Below are positions 1 to 9,257 of a stretch of DNA of 64,000 nucleotides, one piece after another. Each line of letters opens with the position of its first letter. Within the stretch, counting starts at the first letter, position 1. A program made the translations under genes and the position numbers. The stretch covers positions 1-64,000 of the forward strand of contig JAPLRZ010000036.1 in assembly GCA_026398895.1 (NCBI GenBank). The letters run 5' to 3'. The notes under the pieces were generated by a model. It was given only the letters and a program-made list of their open reading frames with translations, was not told where the DNA came from and did not search any database. The stretch is from Methylococcales bacterium (lineage in GTDB: Bacteria > Pseudomonadota > Gammaproteobacteria > Methylococcales > Methylomonadaceae).

Positions 1-123
1 TTCTTGGGCAGAAAAAGCGATGGCTTCCCAGGGGCTAAAACCTTATGGGAAGGCATGGAAAAAGTCAGACATTACGCCCTCGGTATCGAAATCGGCAGGG
101 CGGTTTATGCTAACTCTGATTGA
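1..123 (+). pseudogene. C-terminal end of an IS4-like transposase (cut by window edge)
   Basis: An open frame runs in from the left edge and stops at a TGA at 121-123. It encodes 40 residues starting FLGRKSDGFPGAKTLWEG, which resembles the conserved C-terminal block of IS4-family DDE transposases (FLGRKxDGxPGxKTLWxG). Only the last 40 codons are visible, so whether the element is intact cannot be judged. It is annotated as a fragment; the rest lies outside the window. Confidence 0.6.
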
Positions 124-499
124 GTTGCGGGTAATCGTGTGAGGTAATCTAACTACAAGCGCGTATCTCACTGATTAAGATAAGTTTTACAGATTTTTCA
201 GTTACTTATCAGGAATACAAGCCTAGGTTTGTGCGTCGCTTAATGTGTATAAGGTGGCTATCGTTGTTTACCGATAGCGGCGGTATTTTCAATCTGGCTT
301 CATTTTTTAGTGGGAGGCACTATAAGAAAAGCGTTTAAGCTAGATAAACATTGGTGTTGAAGTGAGAGGGTAATAAGCAAAATGTCAGGTTATACAGTGC
401 TGAACTCTGTTAAAATCGCTCTAAGGTTCAAGAGTAAATGGTTAGAAACCACTGGCTTGTCCCGTAAACATCGATTCTTGTACCCCGTACTCTGACATT
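124..499. other. 376-bp spacer after the transposase tail
   Basis: No convincing gene is visible. The first ~120 bp probably hold the IS right end, but no inverted-repeat partner is available to define it. The last ~150 bp, up to the ATG at 500, must carry the map-glnD promoter. I see no clear sigma-70 hexamer pair and no strong Shine-Dalgarno directly before 500. Confidence 0.4.
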
Positions 500-1261
500 A
501 TGATTATTATTAAAACCGAAACTGAAATTGAAAAAATGCGTGTCGCGGGTAAATTAGCGGCCGAAGTCCTAGAAATGATTGAATCCCATGTGGTTGCAGG
601 AATTACCACTAATGAACTGGATTTGATTTGTCATAATTACATGGTAGATGTGCAAAAAGTCATTCCTGCACCGCTTAATTACAAAGGATTTCCTAAATCT
701 ATTTGTACGTCGGTAAATCAGCAGGTTTGTCATGGTATCCCCAATGAGAAAAAACTGAAAACAGGTGACATCATTAATATTGATATTACCGTGATTAAAG
801 ATGGCTATCATGGTGATACTAGCAAAATGTTCTATGTCGGTGAAGTCAGTCCTCATGCCAAACGACTGTGTAAAATTACTCAAGAAGCCATGTATCTAGG
901 AATTCAGCAAGTCAAAGCAGGTGCTAGATTAGGTGACATCGGTCATGCGATTCAAAAATACGCCGAGACCAATCGTTATTCGGTGGTGCGTGAGTTTTGT
1001 GGTCACGGTATCGGCAAAGAGTTTCATGAAGAGCCGCAAGTGCTACATTACGGTAAAGCGGGAACGGGCGAAGTGTTAGATGCAGGCATGATATTAACCA
1101 TTGAACCGATGATTAATCTGGGCAAAAAAGAGGTTAAAGTGTTGTCTGATGGCTGGGTTGCTGTGACGAAAGATCGTAGTTTATCCGCACAGTTTGAACA
1201 CACTATTCTCGTTACCCCCAATGGTTATGAAATCCTAACGTTGCGGCAGGAAGAGATGTGA
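500..1261 (+). CDS. map: type I methionine aminopeptidase
   Basis: Cytosolic metallo-aminopeptidase that removes the initiator methionine from nascent proteins. The 253-residue length is typical of the short bacterial type I enzyme. All five metal ligands are present at the expected spacing: D95 (NIDITV), D106 (HGDTS), H169 (CGHGIG), E202 (TIEPM) and E233 (QFEHT). The substrate-binding H79 (CHGIP) is also there. The start at 500 gives the usual N-terminus, although the Shine-Dalgarno is weak. The last four bases overlap the GTG start of glnD, so the two genes are translationally coupled. A map-glnD arrangement is familiar in proteobacteria. Function is essentially certain. Confidence 0.97.
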   Translation: MIIIKTETEIEKMRVAGKLAAEVLEMIESHVVAGITTNELDLICHNYMVDVQKVIPAPLNYKGFPKSICTSVNQQVCHGIPNEKKLKTGDIINIDITVIKDGYHGDTSKMFYVGEVSPHAKRLCKITQEAMYLGIQQVKAGARLGDIGHAIQKYAETNRYSVVREFCGHGIGKEFHEEPQVLHYGKAGTGEVLDAGMILTIEPMINLGKKEVKVLSDGWVAVTKDRSLSAQFEHTILVTPNGYEILTLRQEEM

Positions 1262-3912
1262 ATACCGTAAAAAAAACCATTGATACCTCGCTTTTTAGTA
1301 AACAAGGCAGTCTATTATTGTTTATTAAGCAATTATTAAAACAAAAAGATGCTGAGTTACGCGAAAAATTCAATCCACATCTGTCGGTTGCCAAGCTACT
1401 GAAAGAAAAGTCGAATTTTATTGATAAAATTCTGAGTTGTTGTTGGCAGCATTTTTTAGCAGATTACGCGTCACAATTATCTCTATGTGCAGTGGGCGGT
1501 TATGGCAGAAAAGAGCTGTTCCCCTATTCCGATATAGATATTATTGTCCTGTTGGATAATGATGAAACTGACGATTATCAAGAGGCATTGAGCAATTTTT
1601 TTACTTTTCTGTGGGATGTAGGCTTAAAACCTGGGCAAAGCGTTAGAACTGTTCAACAATGTGTAGATTCTGCCCTAAAGGATCAGACCATCATGACTAG
1701 CTTGATGGAAAGTCGTTTAATCTATGGCAATGTGGCACTGCATCAACACCTTAAACAGGAAACTTCACCTGATAAAATCTGGTCATCGGATAAGTTTTTT
1801 GCTGCCAAAATGGAAGAGCAACGGTTGCGTTATGCTCGATTCCATGACACTGCCTATAATCTTGAACCTAATATCAAAGAAGGACCTGGCGGCTTGCGTG
1901 ATCGGCAAGTTATTGCTTGGGTGTTTAAACGCCATTACAATTCATCTACTCTTAAAGAGCTGATTAAATACGGGTTTTTACCGCAATCGGAATATACAGA
2001 ACTGGTTGACGCGCTAGAGGTACTGTGGCGTATTCGTTATGCTTTACATCTTTTGACCAATCGCGCCGAAGATCGCTTAATTTTTGATTATCAACGTGAC
2101 CTTGCTCAACAATTTGGTTTTAGCACCGCCGATAATCAATATAATCAAGATGTCGAACAGTTCATGCAGTTTTATTTTCAGACTGTACAAGGTTTAGAGC
2201 GACTCAACGAAATGCTGTTGCAATTGTTTAATGAACGCTTCGTGCATGGCAAAAATAGCATTAAACCGATTGCTGTCAACGATTGCTTTGTCGCTATCAA
2301 TGGCTATCTGGAAGCCATAGATGATCGGGTATTTGAACAGCAACCGCTCATGCTATTAGCCATTTTTTTAATTCTGCAACAAAATCCAAACCTCAAAGGT
2401 ATTCGTGCGACGACCCTACGCTTGATTCGTAAAAATTTGCCATTAATTAATGATGCTTTCCGTGAAAATAAAGCCGCTAATCGTCTATTCATAGAGTTGT
2501 TAAGGCAATCACGCGGACTGACGCATGAACTTAGACGCATGAATCGTTATGGGGTATTAGCCGCTTACATTCCCTGCTTTGCTAATATTGTGGCACGAAT
2601 GCAGTATGACTTATTTCATATCTACACCGTAGATGAGCATACTTTATTTGTGATTGCTAATTTACGCCGCTTTTCTTTAATAACACAGAATGCCGAATTA
2701 CCATTTTGCAATGACATATTTTTGCTGATTCCAAAGCCAGAGATACTGTACATTGCCGCTTTATTTCATGATATAGCCAAAGGTAAAAATGGCGACCATT
2801 CCGTGATTGGTGAAGAGATTGCTATAACTTTCTGTCATCAGCACGACTTATCTCCGCATGATACCAAACTGGTTGCGTGGTTGGTGCGTTACCATCTTGT
2901 GATGTCCATGACCGCGCAACGCAAGGACATTAGCGACCCAGATGTCATTCATGAATTTGCCAAAAAAGTGGGAAGTACCGAATACCTCAATTACCTGTAC
3001 TTACTGACGGTTGCTGATATACGCGCTACTAATCCCGAATTATGGAATTCGTGGAAAGATGCGTTACTAAAGGATTTGTATTCTTCCACCCATAACGCCT
3101 TACGCCGAGGATTGCAAAACCCTATCGCGCTTGCTGACCGCCTACGCGACAACCGACTGGAAGCCAAAGATCAGCTAATAAAACAAGGACTCACTGAAGA
3201 CACTATCGAACATTTATGGCAATACGTCACTGATGATTATTTCTTGCGCTACGCCGCCGATGAAATCGCATGGCACACCATCGCCATTACCTCCGCCAGC
3301 GAAAGTCATTTACCCCTAGTATTACTGCGTCTGCAAACTCAACATGGCAGTGCTGAAGTATTTGTTTATACCAAAGACCAAGAGGGTATTTTTTCTATCT
3401 GTACCGCTATTCTGGATCAACTTGGACTCACCATTCTCGATGCTCGCATTATGACCACCCTGAATAATTATGTACTCAATAGCTTTCAAGTATTGGAGCA
3501 ATCAGGCAAGCCCATTACCGAAGAATTTAGAGAAGCACATATTTGCAATCACCTACGTTTTAACCTACTGCATGGTGAAGTCAAAGAACATAGAAACATT
3601 CATCGGCAGGAAAAACTCAGACAAGCGCAACATTTCCCTATTCCCACTGACATTACGTTTCATGATGATACTCTTAATCGGCATACCATCATGGAGCTTA
3701 TTACCACCGACCACGCGGGCTTATTATCGAAAGTAGGTCACGCTTTTATGCAGCAACACATTCATCTACACAGTGCGAAAATCACCACCATTGGCAGTCG
3801 TGTCGAAGATATGTTTTATATTACCGACCAACAACTACAGCCCATTACTGATAAAAATAAGCAGCAACAAATTCGTGCAGCGATTTTAAAAGTATTGGAT
3901 ATAGCCGTGTGA
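1258..3912 (+). CDS. glnD: bifunctional [protein-PII] uridylyltransferase / uridylyl-removing enzyme
   Basis: Sensor of glutamine that uridylylates or de-uridylylates PII proteins and so sets nitrogen assimilation. At 884 residues it matches the usual ~890. Order of domains: nucleotidyltransferase with GGYGRKELFPYSDIDI at residues 80-95; a helical domain; an HD phosphohydrolase domain near 500-560 (ALFHDIAKGKNGDHS); and two C-terminal ACT domains at roughly 700-775 and 807-880, the second beginning HTIMELITTDHAGLLSKV. The start is a GTG that overlaps the map stop (GTGA) and has a good AGGAAGAG Shine-Dalgarno just upstream. All catalytic regions look intact. The nitrate transport genes further along would feed the nitrogen pathway this protein monitors, though they are not linked in an operon. 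Confidence 0.97.
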   Translation: MNTVKKTIDTSLFSKQGSLLLFIKQLLKQKDAELREKFNPHLSVAKLLKEKSNFIDKILSCCWQHFLADYASQLSLCAVGGYGRKELFPYSDIDIIVLLDNDETDDYQEALSNFFTFLWDVGLKPGQSVRTVQQCVDSALKDQTIMTSLMESRLIYGNVALHQHLKQETSPDKIWSSDKFFAAKMEEQRLRYARFHDTAYNLEPNIKEGPGGLRDRQVIAWVFKRHYNSSTLKELIKYGFLPQSEYTELVDALEVLWRIRYALHLLTNRAEDRLIFDYQRDLAQQFGFSTADNQYNQDVEQFMQFYFQTVQGLERLNEMLLQLFNERFVHGKNSIKPIAVNDCFVAINGYLEAIDDRVFEQQPLMLLAIFLILQQNPNLKGIRATTLRLIRKNLPLINDAFRENKAANRLFIELLRQSRGLTHELRRMNRYGVLAAYIPCFANIVARMQYDLFHIYTVDEHTLFVIANLRRFSLITQNAELPFCNDIFLLIPKPEILYIAALFHDIAKGKNGDHSVIGEEIAITFCHQHDLSPHDTKLVAWLVRYHLVMSMTAQRKDISDPDVIHEFAKKVGSTEYLNYLYLLTVADIRATNPELWNSWKDALLKDLYSSTHNALRRGLQNPIALADRLRDNRLEAKDQLIKQGLTEDTIEHLWQYVTDDYFLRYAADEIAWHTIAITSASESHLPLVLLRLQTQHGSAEVFVYTKDQEGIFSICTAILDQLGLTILDARIMTTLNNYVLNSFQVLEQSGKPITEEFREAHICNHLRFNLLHGEVKEHRNIHRQEKLRQAQHFPIPTDITFHDDTLNRHTIMELITTDHAGLLSKVGHAFMQQHIHLHSAKITTIGSRVEDMFYITDQQLQPITDKNKQQQIRAAILKVLDIAV

Positions 3913-3926
3913 ATAGCTATGAATGG

Positions 3927-4040
3927 TAAGTTTTTAGCAACAAGTAAGGATGTATTCATAACGTTGGAGGTCAGGCTTTGCCTGACTTGCAAGCAAAGCT
4001 TGCACTCCCGAATACACGCAAACTTATTGCTATGCACTTA
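3927..4040 (+). repeat. MITE-like family A, copy 1
   Basis: About 114 bp, closely matching 16467-16580 and the inverted copy at 26417-26531. The ends are imperfect inverted repeats (TAAGTTTTTAGCAACAAGT at the left, complement of ACTTATTGC...CTTA at the right). The interior holds two nested palindromes, GTCAGGCTTTGCCTGAC and a TTGCAAGCAAAGCTTGCA segment. No coding capacity. A short related TGCAAGCTC/TTGCACT palindrome follows at about 4057-4088. Confidence 0.75.
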
Positions 4041-4103
4041 TGTAATGCTAGGGGCGGAGTGCAAGCTCTACTTGCACTTGCGCACTCCAGTAGCATTATA
4101 TGT

Positions 4104-4320
4104 CTAGCACTACCCCATTTTTAGCTAGCGATATGACAATCTCCGCGACCATTATTGCAATGGCACATCATTTAGGCTTTAAAGTGTTAGCAGAGGGTTG
4201 AAACCACTGAACAATTGGTATTTTTACGCGAACAGAGGGTGTGATATGTGTCAAGGTTATTTACACAGCAAACCTCTGATAGCAGATGAGTTTGCGAAAT
4301 TATTGCTCTCGCTTTCTTAG
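4104..4320 (+). pseudogene. relic of an EAL-domain (c-di-GMP phosphodiesterase) C-terminus
   Basis: Reading across two frameshifts recovers the end of an EAL domain. The first piece reads TISATIIAMAHHLGFKVLAEG. A 1-base shift after 4198 then gives ETTEQLVFLREQ, and a second shift near 4236 gives CDMCQGYLHSKPL and ADEFAKLLLSLS, with a stop at 4318-4320. This matches the canonical IIxLAHxLGxxVxAEGVET...QGYxxSKP block. Everything upstream of it is replaced by the family A repeat, so the gene is dead and truncated. The remaining bases to 4504 show no gene and must hold the promoter for the gene at 4505. Confidence 0.8.
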
Positions 4321-4504
4321 TAGACGTACAGTTTTTAAGTTTATTATTAGCTTTTTAGCGTTGTGTCTGTCTAGCGCGTTACCTGTGAATAACAAAAAAG
4401 TAAATATTACCAAAAGACAATGTTAAATAAAGCTGGAAAAACTATCAGCTGTTGTGTCATTATCCTAAATAATTCAATTTACTTTAAGGTTAAAAGCATC
4501 TTTC

Positions 4505-5884
4505 ATGCGACTGTATCCGCACCCATTGTTTCAACTGCTTCAACAAATACTCACTCCATTAGCAACTGTTGCCACGTTTTTTTTGGTGTGCTTTTTTAAC
4601 CATATTCAAATTAGCGACAAAGATTTAGCGTTAGCCATTGTTATTACTTTACTGGTTGTAATGTTGCTAAATGATATTGACGTTGAGATGTCTCATAAAG
4701 ATATATCAAAGTATATAGGTCTTTTGATTCTTCTACGCTGGTTTATCGTGGTAGCGATACTGCTATCAACTGGTTATGTATTTGATTTTCTAAAATTGTT
4801 TGATCAATATGTACTATTGCAATGGGCGACCATAGCTCCTCTAGTGTTAATAATCATGCACCTAGGCGTGCGCAGATTATTTTACCAATTTTTTGTGCAA
4901 CATAATACGTTTGATAAAGCCGTGATTGTAGGGGTCAATAAATCCAGCATTGCACTTGCAAGCCATTTTATAAACCAAAAGAATAATCATGAAATTGATT
5001 GCTTAGGCTTTTTTGATGACCGCAACAAAGCACGTCTGCCTGATGATCAAAAGTTGTTGGGAGACATAAAAGCTACCTGTCAATTTATAAGAGATAATAA
5101 AGTTAAAATCGTTTTTATTGCTTTACCAATGACATTGCAAGATCGTGTTGATGGGTTGTTAGAAGGTTTACGCGATACCACCGTTTCTATCTACTATATA
5201 CCCGATGTTCGTATGATTGACATGATTCAGTCAAGATCCTTTGATATTGAAGGCGTGCCGATGATTGCATTGTGTGAAACTCCCTTTACAGGTAGAAAAG
5301 CCATCATTAAACGATTATCTGATATTGTATTATCCATACTTATACTAATATTGGTTAGCCCTGTACTATTGGCGTGTGCTATTGCTGTTAAATTAAGTTC
5401 ACCAGGCCCCATATTGTTTCGACAACGCCGCTATGGATTAGATGGAGAAGAAATTAATGTCTATAAATTCCGTAGTATGACCGTGTGTGAAAATGGCGCA
5501 GATGTGGTTCAAGCAACACGAAATGATGTACGCATCACACCTGTGGGTAATTTTTTACGCACTAAATCATTGGACGAATTACCGCAGTTTTTTAACGTAT
5601 TGCAGGGTAGAATGAGTATTGTAGGTCCGCGTCCTCATGCTGTTGCTCATAACGAATTGTACAGAACACAAGTTAAAGGCTACATGATTCGCCATAAAGT
5701 TAAACCAGGCATTACAGGTTGGGCGCAAGTGAATGGTTCACGCGGTGAAACCGATACCATCGATAAAATGGAAAAACGTATTTATTACGATCTTGACTAT
5801 TTGCGGAATTGGTCGCTGGCTATGGACTTGCTAATTATTCTGAAAACAGTAGGTGTTGTTGTTAAAGATGAAAATGCTTATTAA
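4505..5884 (+). CDS. wcaJ: undecaprenyl-phosphate glucose phosphotransferase (WcaJ-type polyprenyl glycosylphosphotransferase)
   Basis: Inner-membrane initiating enzyme of exopolysaccharide or capsule synthesis. It moves a sugar-1-phosphate, usually glucose, from a UDP-sugar to undecaprenyl phosphate. The 459 residues contain four N-terminal membrane segments (within ~9-125), a Rossmann-like CoA-binding-type domain from ~139 (KAVIVGVNKSSIALASHF), and a fifth re-entrant membrane segment near 268-300 leading into the bacterial sugar-transferase domain. Diagnostic motifs include KFRSM (~320), DELPQFFNV (~356), SIVGPRPHA (~370) and the terminal DLDYLRNWS...NAY. No other polysaccharide polymerase or flippase gene is adjacent, so the polymer is unknown. 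The sugar specificity is inferred from the family. Confidence 0.9.
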   Translation: MRLYPHPLFQLLQQILTPLATVATFFLVCFFNHIQISDKDLALAIVITLLVVMLLNDIDVEMSHKDISKYIGLLILLRWFIVVAILLSTGYVFDFLKLFDQYVLLQWATIAPLVLIIMHLGVRRLFYQFFVQHNTFDKAVIVGVNKSSIALASHFINQKNNHEIDCLGFFDDRNKARLPDDQKLLGDIKATCQFIRDNKVKIVFIALPMTLQDRVDGLLEGLRDTTVSIYYIPDVRMIDMIQSRSFDIEGVPMIALCETPFTGRKAIIKRLSDIVLSILILILVSPVLLACAIAVKLSSPGPILFRQRRYGLDGEEINVYKFRSMTVCENGADVVQATRNDVRITPVGNFLRTKSLDELPQFFNVLQGRMSIVGPRPHAVAHNELYRTQVKGYMIRHKVKPGITGWAQVNGSRGETDTIDKMEKRIYYDLDYLRNWSLAMDLLIILKTVGVVVKDENAY

Positions 5885-6032
5885 TGGGTATATGTAGATT
5901 CTGTCACATTATTAATGGTTTTTGTGTTGCTGGTATTGTACGAGCTGAAAAGCTATGAAAAATTAGCCAGCTCGGTATTTGCTGTGAATTAAAACTTGCT
6001 GAAAAAATCTCAGTAGTTAAGGAGGAAACTGA

Positions 6033-6332
6033 ATGAGTCAATCATCCAAAGGTGAACTGGTAGTAAAAAGTGTTGCGACCGCTGTTGTCGCAACAGCCAT
6101 CGTTGAATCAGGTCTAAGTTTTGGCAAAACTATTGCAAAACAGCCTATTGTTTTGTTTGGTTTAGGAATAGCATTGGGCTACTTTACCCATAAATACCGT
6201 AAAGAAATTATTTCGATTACCAGTCATACCGCTGAGCAGGGTAAGGATTTTATTGTGCAACAAAAAAATCATCTCAGTGAACTGCTGGCAGAAGCTCAGG
6301 GTAATGACGGGCAAAAAGACCAGACAGACTGA
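6033..6332 (+). CDS. small membrane-anchored protein, paralogue of the protein at 9515
   Basis: 99 residues with a strong Shine-Dalgarno (AAGGAGG, 8 bases before the ATG). One hydrophobic segment, IVLFGLGIALGYFTHKYRKE, is followed by a charged amphipathic helix (KDFIVQQKNHLSELLAEAQ). The same layout and near-identical motifs (FGLG.A.GY...KYRKEIIS, KDF..QQK..L) occur in the 86-residue protein at 9515-9775, so the two are paralogues. The layout resembles YtxH-type small envelope proteins: one membrane helix with a coiled tail. No catalytic residues are visible. I infer a scaffold or stress role. The paralogue sits inside the copper-ATPase cluster, which is the only functional clue. Confidence 0.75.
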   Translation: MSQSSKGELVVKSVATAVVATAIVESGLSFGKTIAKQPIVLFGLGIALGYFTHKYRKEIISITSHTAEQGKDFIVQQKNHLSELLAEAQGNDGQKDQTD

Positions 6333-6368
6333 AGGGCATTCTCATCATTTTTCAGGCGTAATTCGCCC

Positions 6369-7301
6369 TTATTTAGCCAATTCTTTTTCCATCCACACCG
6401 CTGTGCGGCTTATACCGTCTAACATGGAGGTTAAAGGAGTCCACTGTAATTGTTCGTGAGCCAATTGATTACTTAATATGCTCACAGGCACATCAAATGG
6501 ACGAGCGGATAAATAACGGCGTTCAATGGTTTTGCCTAACACACTTTCTAACAAAACAATCAGTTCGTTTAAGCTAGTACCTTGCCCTGAACTAATATTA
6601 AAAACCCTGTTTGAGCCTTCATAATTAACGGCTTGCAAAAACGCCTCCGCGACATCACTAATACAAATATAGTCACGGCTAACACTGCCATCACCCCAAA
6701 TATCAATAGGTATCCCTTTAAGTGCGTTGTGTAAAAAAACACCTACTGCACCTTGTGCGGTTTCTATGCGTTGCCTTTCACCATAAGGATTAGCAACACG
6801 CAAAGTGATTGCTTTAATGCCGTGCAAGCTCTCAAATATATGCAAATATTTCTCAATGGTAAGCTTGGTAATACCATAAGAAACCAGTGGATCGGTGGGA
6901 TGTTGTTCGTCAATAGGCAAATATTTCGGAATACCGTATACCGTCCCCCCCGAAGAAATAAAAATAATTTTGCGTACCTTTTTATCCACCATCACGTTGA
7001 GCATTTGTAATGTACCAACCACATTACTTTGTACATCATAAATAGGATCATCATTAGAATTCTTTGGCAACGTGGTTGATACTAAGTGCAACACAACATC
7101 CATACCCTCAATAGCGGCATTTAAATCGTGATTATTAAGTATGTCACCTGTTATCCATTCTACGGACTCATTCTCTGTAAACGCTCGATAAGGCGGGACG
7201 CGAGGTCTTTCAAAAATTCTAAGTTGATAACCTTCACGCAAAAAACGATCTGCGATAGCTGAGCCAATAAACCCACCACCACCAAAAATAACACATTTCA
7301 T
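6369..7301 (-). CDS. NAD-dependent nucleotide-sugar epimerase/dehydratase (UDP-glucose 4-epimerase-like)
   Basis: Short-chain dehydrogenase-type sugar epimerase of 310 residues. The N-terminal Rossmann loop is MKCVIFGGGGFIGSAIADRF, and the catalytic pair lies in YGITK, preceded by SSGGTVYG. NPYGxRQ and a C-terminal substrate-binding portion are present. I start it at the ATG at 7301, which has GGGAG nine bases upstream. An in-frame TTG at 7316 would add only five residues and contains that Shine-Dalgarno. It lies downstream of the gene at 7376-8629 on the same strand with a 70-bp gap, so they may be cotranscribed. Likely role: a nucleotide-sugar precursor for polysaccharide made with the transferase at 4505. 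The exact substrate is not readable from sequence. Confidence 0.88.
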   Translation of the reverse strand: MKCVIFGGGGFIGSAIADRFLREGYQLRIFERPRVPPYRAFTENESVEWITGDILNNHDLNAAIEGMDVVLHLVSTTLPKNSNDDPIYDVQSNVVGTLQMLNVMVDKKVRKIIFISSGGTVYGIPKYLPIDEQHPTDPLVSYGITKLTIEKYLHIFESLHGIKAITLRVANPYGERQRIETAQGAVGVFLHNALKGIPIDIWGDGSVSRDYICISDVAEAFLQAVNYEGSNRVFNISSGQGTSLNELIVLLESVLGKTIERRYLSARPFDVPVSILSNQLAHEQLQWTPLTSMLDGISRTAVWMEKELAK

Positions 7302-7375
7302 TTTTATTACTCCCAATTATGTCAACGCCAATTCTACCTGTAAACCAGATAGATTAACTACACAATCTCAATAAT

Positions 7376-8629
7376 TTAGAGGATGACTAGCGGCGCAAAG
7401 CCACCACCGACCGTACGAAAATTAGTGGTTTGACCTTGATATAAACGACTACTGGCTAACAGTGTTTGTCCTCTGTAAACATAGTGACGTAGATCAAGTT
7501 TAAGATATGTGGCTGGATTTAAGCATCGCTCGCTGGGTAGCACTAACGTTTGCGCCACATAGTCATTGCACAAAATGTCTGAAAATACCCGTTTGGTTAA
7601 TTTATCACCACGATAAACGGCTTTGCTACCGTAGCCCTTAGTGGGTTTAAAAAATAATTGTTTACGCCTTGCCCACAGTGTTTCAGCATCACTCGACTGC
7701 ACACTGAGCGTGTGGGCAATACCTTCAATCAGCGTGTCTATGGTTTCGCTATCCACTCCTAATTCTTGCAATAATGTTCGATTGGTTAATATTGTTAGGT
7801 TTCTTTTATCTGCATACAGCGCGTGCGCTCTTGGATGGGGGGTGACAACAACCGCGTTAGCAAGATAGGCTTTTCGCAATGCCTGTTGCGTAGTTGCATC
7901 TAAGCTAAAGTCGGTTAAGCGATTATAGACAAGGTCAATATGCAAATCTCCATACCAAAGCCCGCCATTACGATAACTCAATTCCGTTGGGTCACAAATA
8001 ACTGTATTAATACCCTGCCGCTGAAAAAGCTTTTGAAACAACATAAATTCGGGTAGCAGATATTGCGTGTCTGGCTGTTCATCGACAATAGCAATAGACC
8101 GTAAAAGTTGTTGCCCGCGTTCAGCTTGCCATTCTTCATAAAACATAGTCATAAAAGCGGCTTCTAAGTCTGGTTCTGTTGCTGTGTGCGTTTTTTGCGA
8201 TGCTATCAATAACGCGCTGAGTAAACCACCACCCGCATTGGTATTGATTTCTATCAATTGTGAGCCTGTCGGCGTTAAATGAAAATCGTATCCCAACAAA
8301 GCACCGTGCGCTTTAGGAATAAAAGCGGCTGAACTCGGTGCGTAGCTCAAAACACCTTGTTGATAAGCAGGCAAAGCAATCACTTTTTCTATCGCTGCAA
8401 TCAGTTGAGACTGTTTTTGCAGAGTAGACTGAGCAACAAATACTGGAACATCCGCGAAAAGATGCGGACGCTGTGCAATCAATTGACACACAGTAGCATC
8501 GCCTTGTTGTAATAAAATGGCTTGCAACGCTTGTTTATCAATGAGGCGATCACCGTGTTTATTGAGATAGTTGGCTTTTTGCTCACTGGAATAATCGGAA
8601 ACGAGTGAATAGGTACTAGGGGATTTCAT
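7376..8629 (-). CDS. uncharacterised protein with an ATP-grasp-like C-terminal half
   Basis: 417 residues, no signal peptide or membrane segment. The middle contains GYDFHLTPTGSQLIEINTNA, an E-x-N followed by a glycine-rich turn. The C-terminal third has LFFKPTKGYGSKAV and ends in a TNFRTVGGGFAPL segment. The Lys-Pro...Gly-Gly/Ser loop and the acidic EIN motif are what one expects of an ATP-grasp carboxylate-amine ligase such as the glutathione-synthetase group. The motif order looks unusual, because an EINTNAGGG segment precedes the ATP-binding-loop-like segment. The ATG at 8629 has only a weak Shine-Dalgarno. I do not recognise the family with certainty; a ligase role is an inference from these motifs. 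Confidence 0.75.
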   Translation of the reverse strand: MKSPSTYSLVSDYSSEQKANYLNKHGDRLIDKQALQAILLQQGDATVCQLIAQRPHLFADVPVFVAQSTLQKQSQLIAAIEKVIALPAYQQGVLSYAPSSAAFIPKAHGALLGYDFHLTPTGSQLIEINTNAGGGLLSALLIASQKTHTATEPDLEAAFMTMFYEEWQAERGQQLLRSIAIVDEQPDTQYLLPEFMLFQKLFQRQGINTVICDPTELSYRNGGLWYGDLHIDLVYNRLTDFSLDATTQQALRKAYLANAVVVTPHPRAHALYADKRNLTILTNRTLLQELGVDSETIDTLIEGIAHTLSVQSSDAETLWARRKQLFFKPTKGYGSKAVYRGDKLTKRVFSDILCNDYVAQTLVLPSERCLNPATYLKLDLRHYVYRGQTLLASSRLYQGQTTNFRTVGGGFAPLVIL

Positions 8630-8963
8630 TAATTGCGAACAAAGAGTTTGAATTTGATAGTGGTTATGGGGCTAATAAGAATAAACCACAAGGTGTGGCT
8701 TATTTTACCCACTGCCCACAAAAGGTGTGAAAATTTACTTTAATAGTTTTCCTGAATACTGGGTGGAGCGTAGTTTGAATTATATAAACGGACAAAACTT
8801 AAGTTTTATGACGCATAAATTACGTTATATAACGCAGTTTAATAAAAATAATAATTTTCGATTTTTAAAAACATCGTCAAATCAATTAGTTATTTTATTG
8901 GCATTAGTTATGCTTTTATATTGCTACGTTTAGCCCTATTCAATTGTATAACAGAGGTGAAAA
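8630..8963. other. 334-bp divergent intergenic region
   Basis: This must hold the divergent promoters of the gene starting at 8629 (minus) and of the small gene at 8964 (plus). It is AT-rich. A 68-codon plus-strand frame at 8727-8933, with a hydrophobic C-terminal end, is possible but has no Shine-Dalgarno and biased AT-driven composition, so it is not called. A short GAGGTGAAAA Shine-Dalgarno precedes 8964. Confidence 0.4.
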
Positions 8964-9203
8964 ATGAGTCAGCAATTAGCACAGCCAACAGTCAAAAGAA
9001 ATAATAATAACAGTTCTTTGCTGCTGGGAACGGGTTTGGCAGTCGCATCCATGATTTTAGTCCCAGCACTGGCTATGCGGCTTGGGCTGGGGTCAAGTTT
9101 AACAGGCGCGTTAAGAATCGCACTAATGAAAGCATCCAGTCGTGTAGTTTGTGGTGAAACAACAACTAACGAAACAAACTTGTCCGATAATAGTTGCCGT
9201 TAG
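8964..9203 (+). CDS. small membrane protein of the copper-ATPase cluster
   Basis: 79 residues with a good Shine-Dalgarno (GAGGTGAAAA) before the ATG. The N-terminal 18 residues are polar and Asn-rich. A hydrophobic segment from about 21 to 40 (LLGTGLAVASMILVPALAMR) is followed by a short amphipathic stretch and a polar tail with two Cys (VCGE and SCR). I recognise no family. It is the first gene of a same-strand run (metal-binding peptide, YtxH-like protein, HMA-like protein, HicBA, P1B-ATPase, SafE-like protein). A role in metal handling or in membrane assembly of that system is inferred from position only. Confidence 0.65.
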   Translation: MSQQLAQPTVKRNNNNSSLLLGTGLAVASMILVPALAMRLGLGSSLTGALRIALMKASSRVVCGETTTNETNLSDNSCR

Positions 9204-9257
9204 AATGCTTGCAATGTCTACTGTTGTTATTAGGCGCAATGTTTGTTAGCATGAATC

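Noticed and set aside
3961-4090. Repeated TGCAAGC/GCTTGCA units considered as a CRISPR
   Set aside because: Units are palindromic, irregularly spaced and without unique spacers; they belong to dispersed MITE-like repeats.
8727-8933. 68-codon plus-strand frame with a hydrophobic end
   Set aside because: AT-biased sequence, no Shine-Dalgarno, located in a divergent promoter region; cannot be supported.
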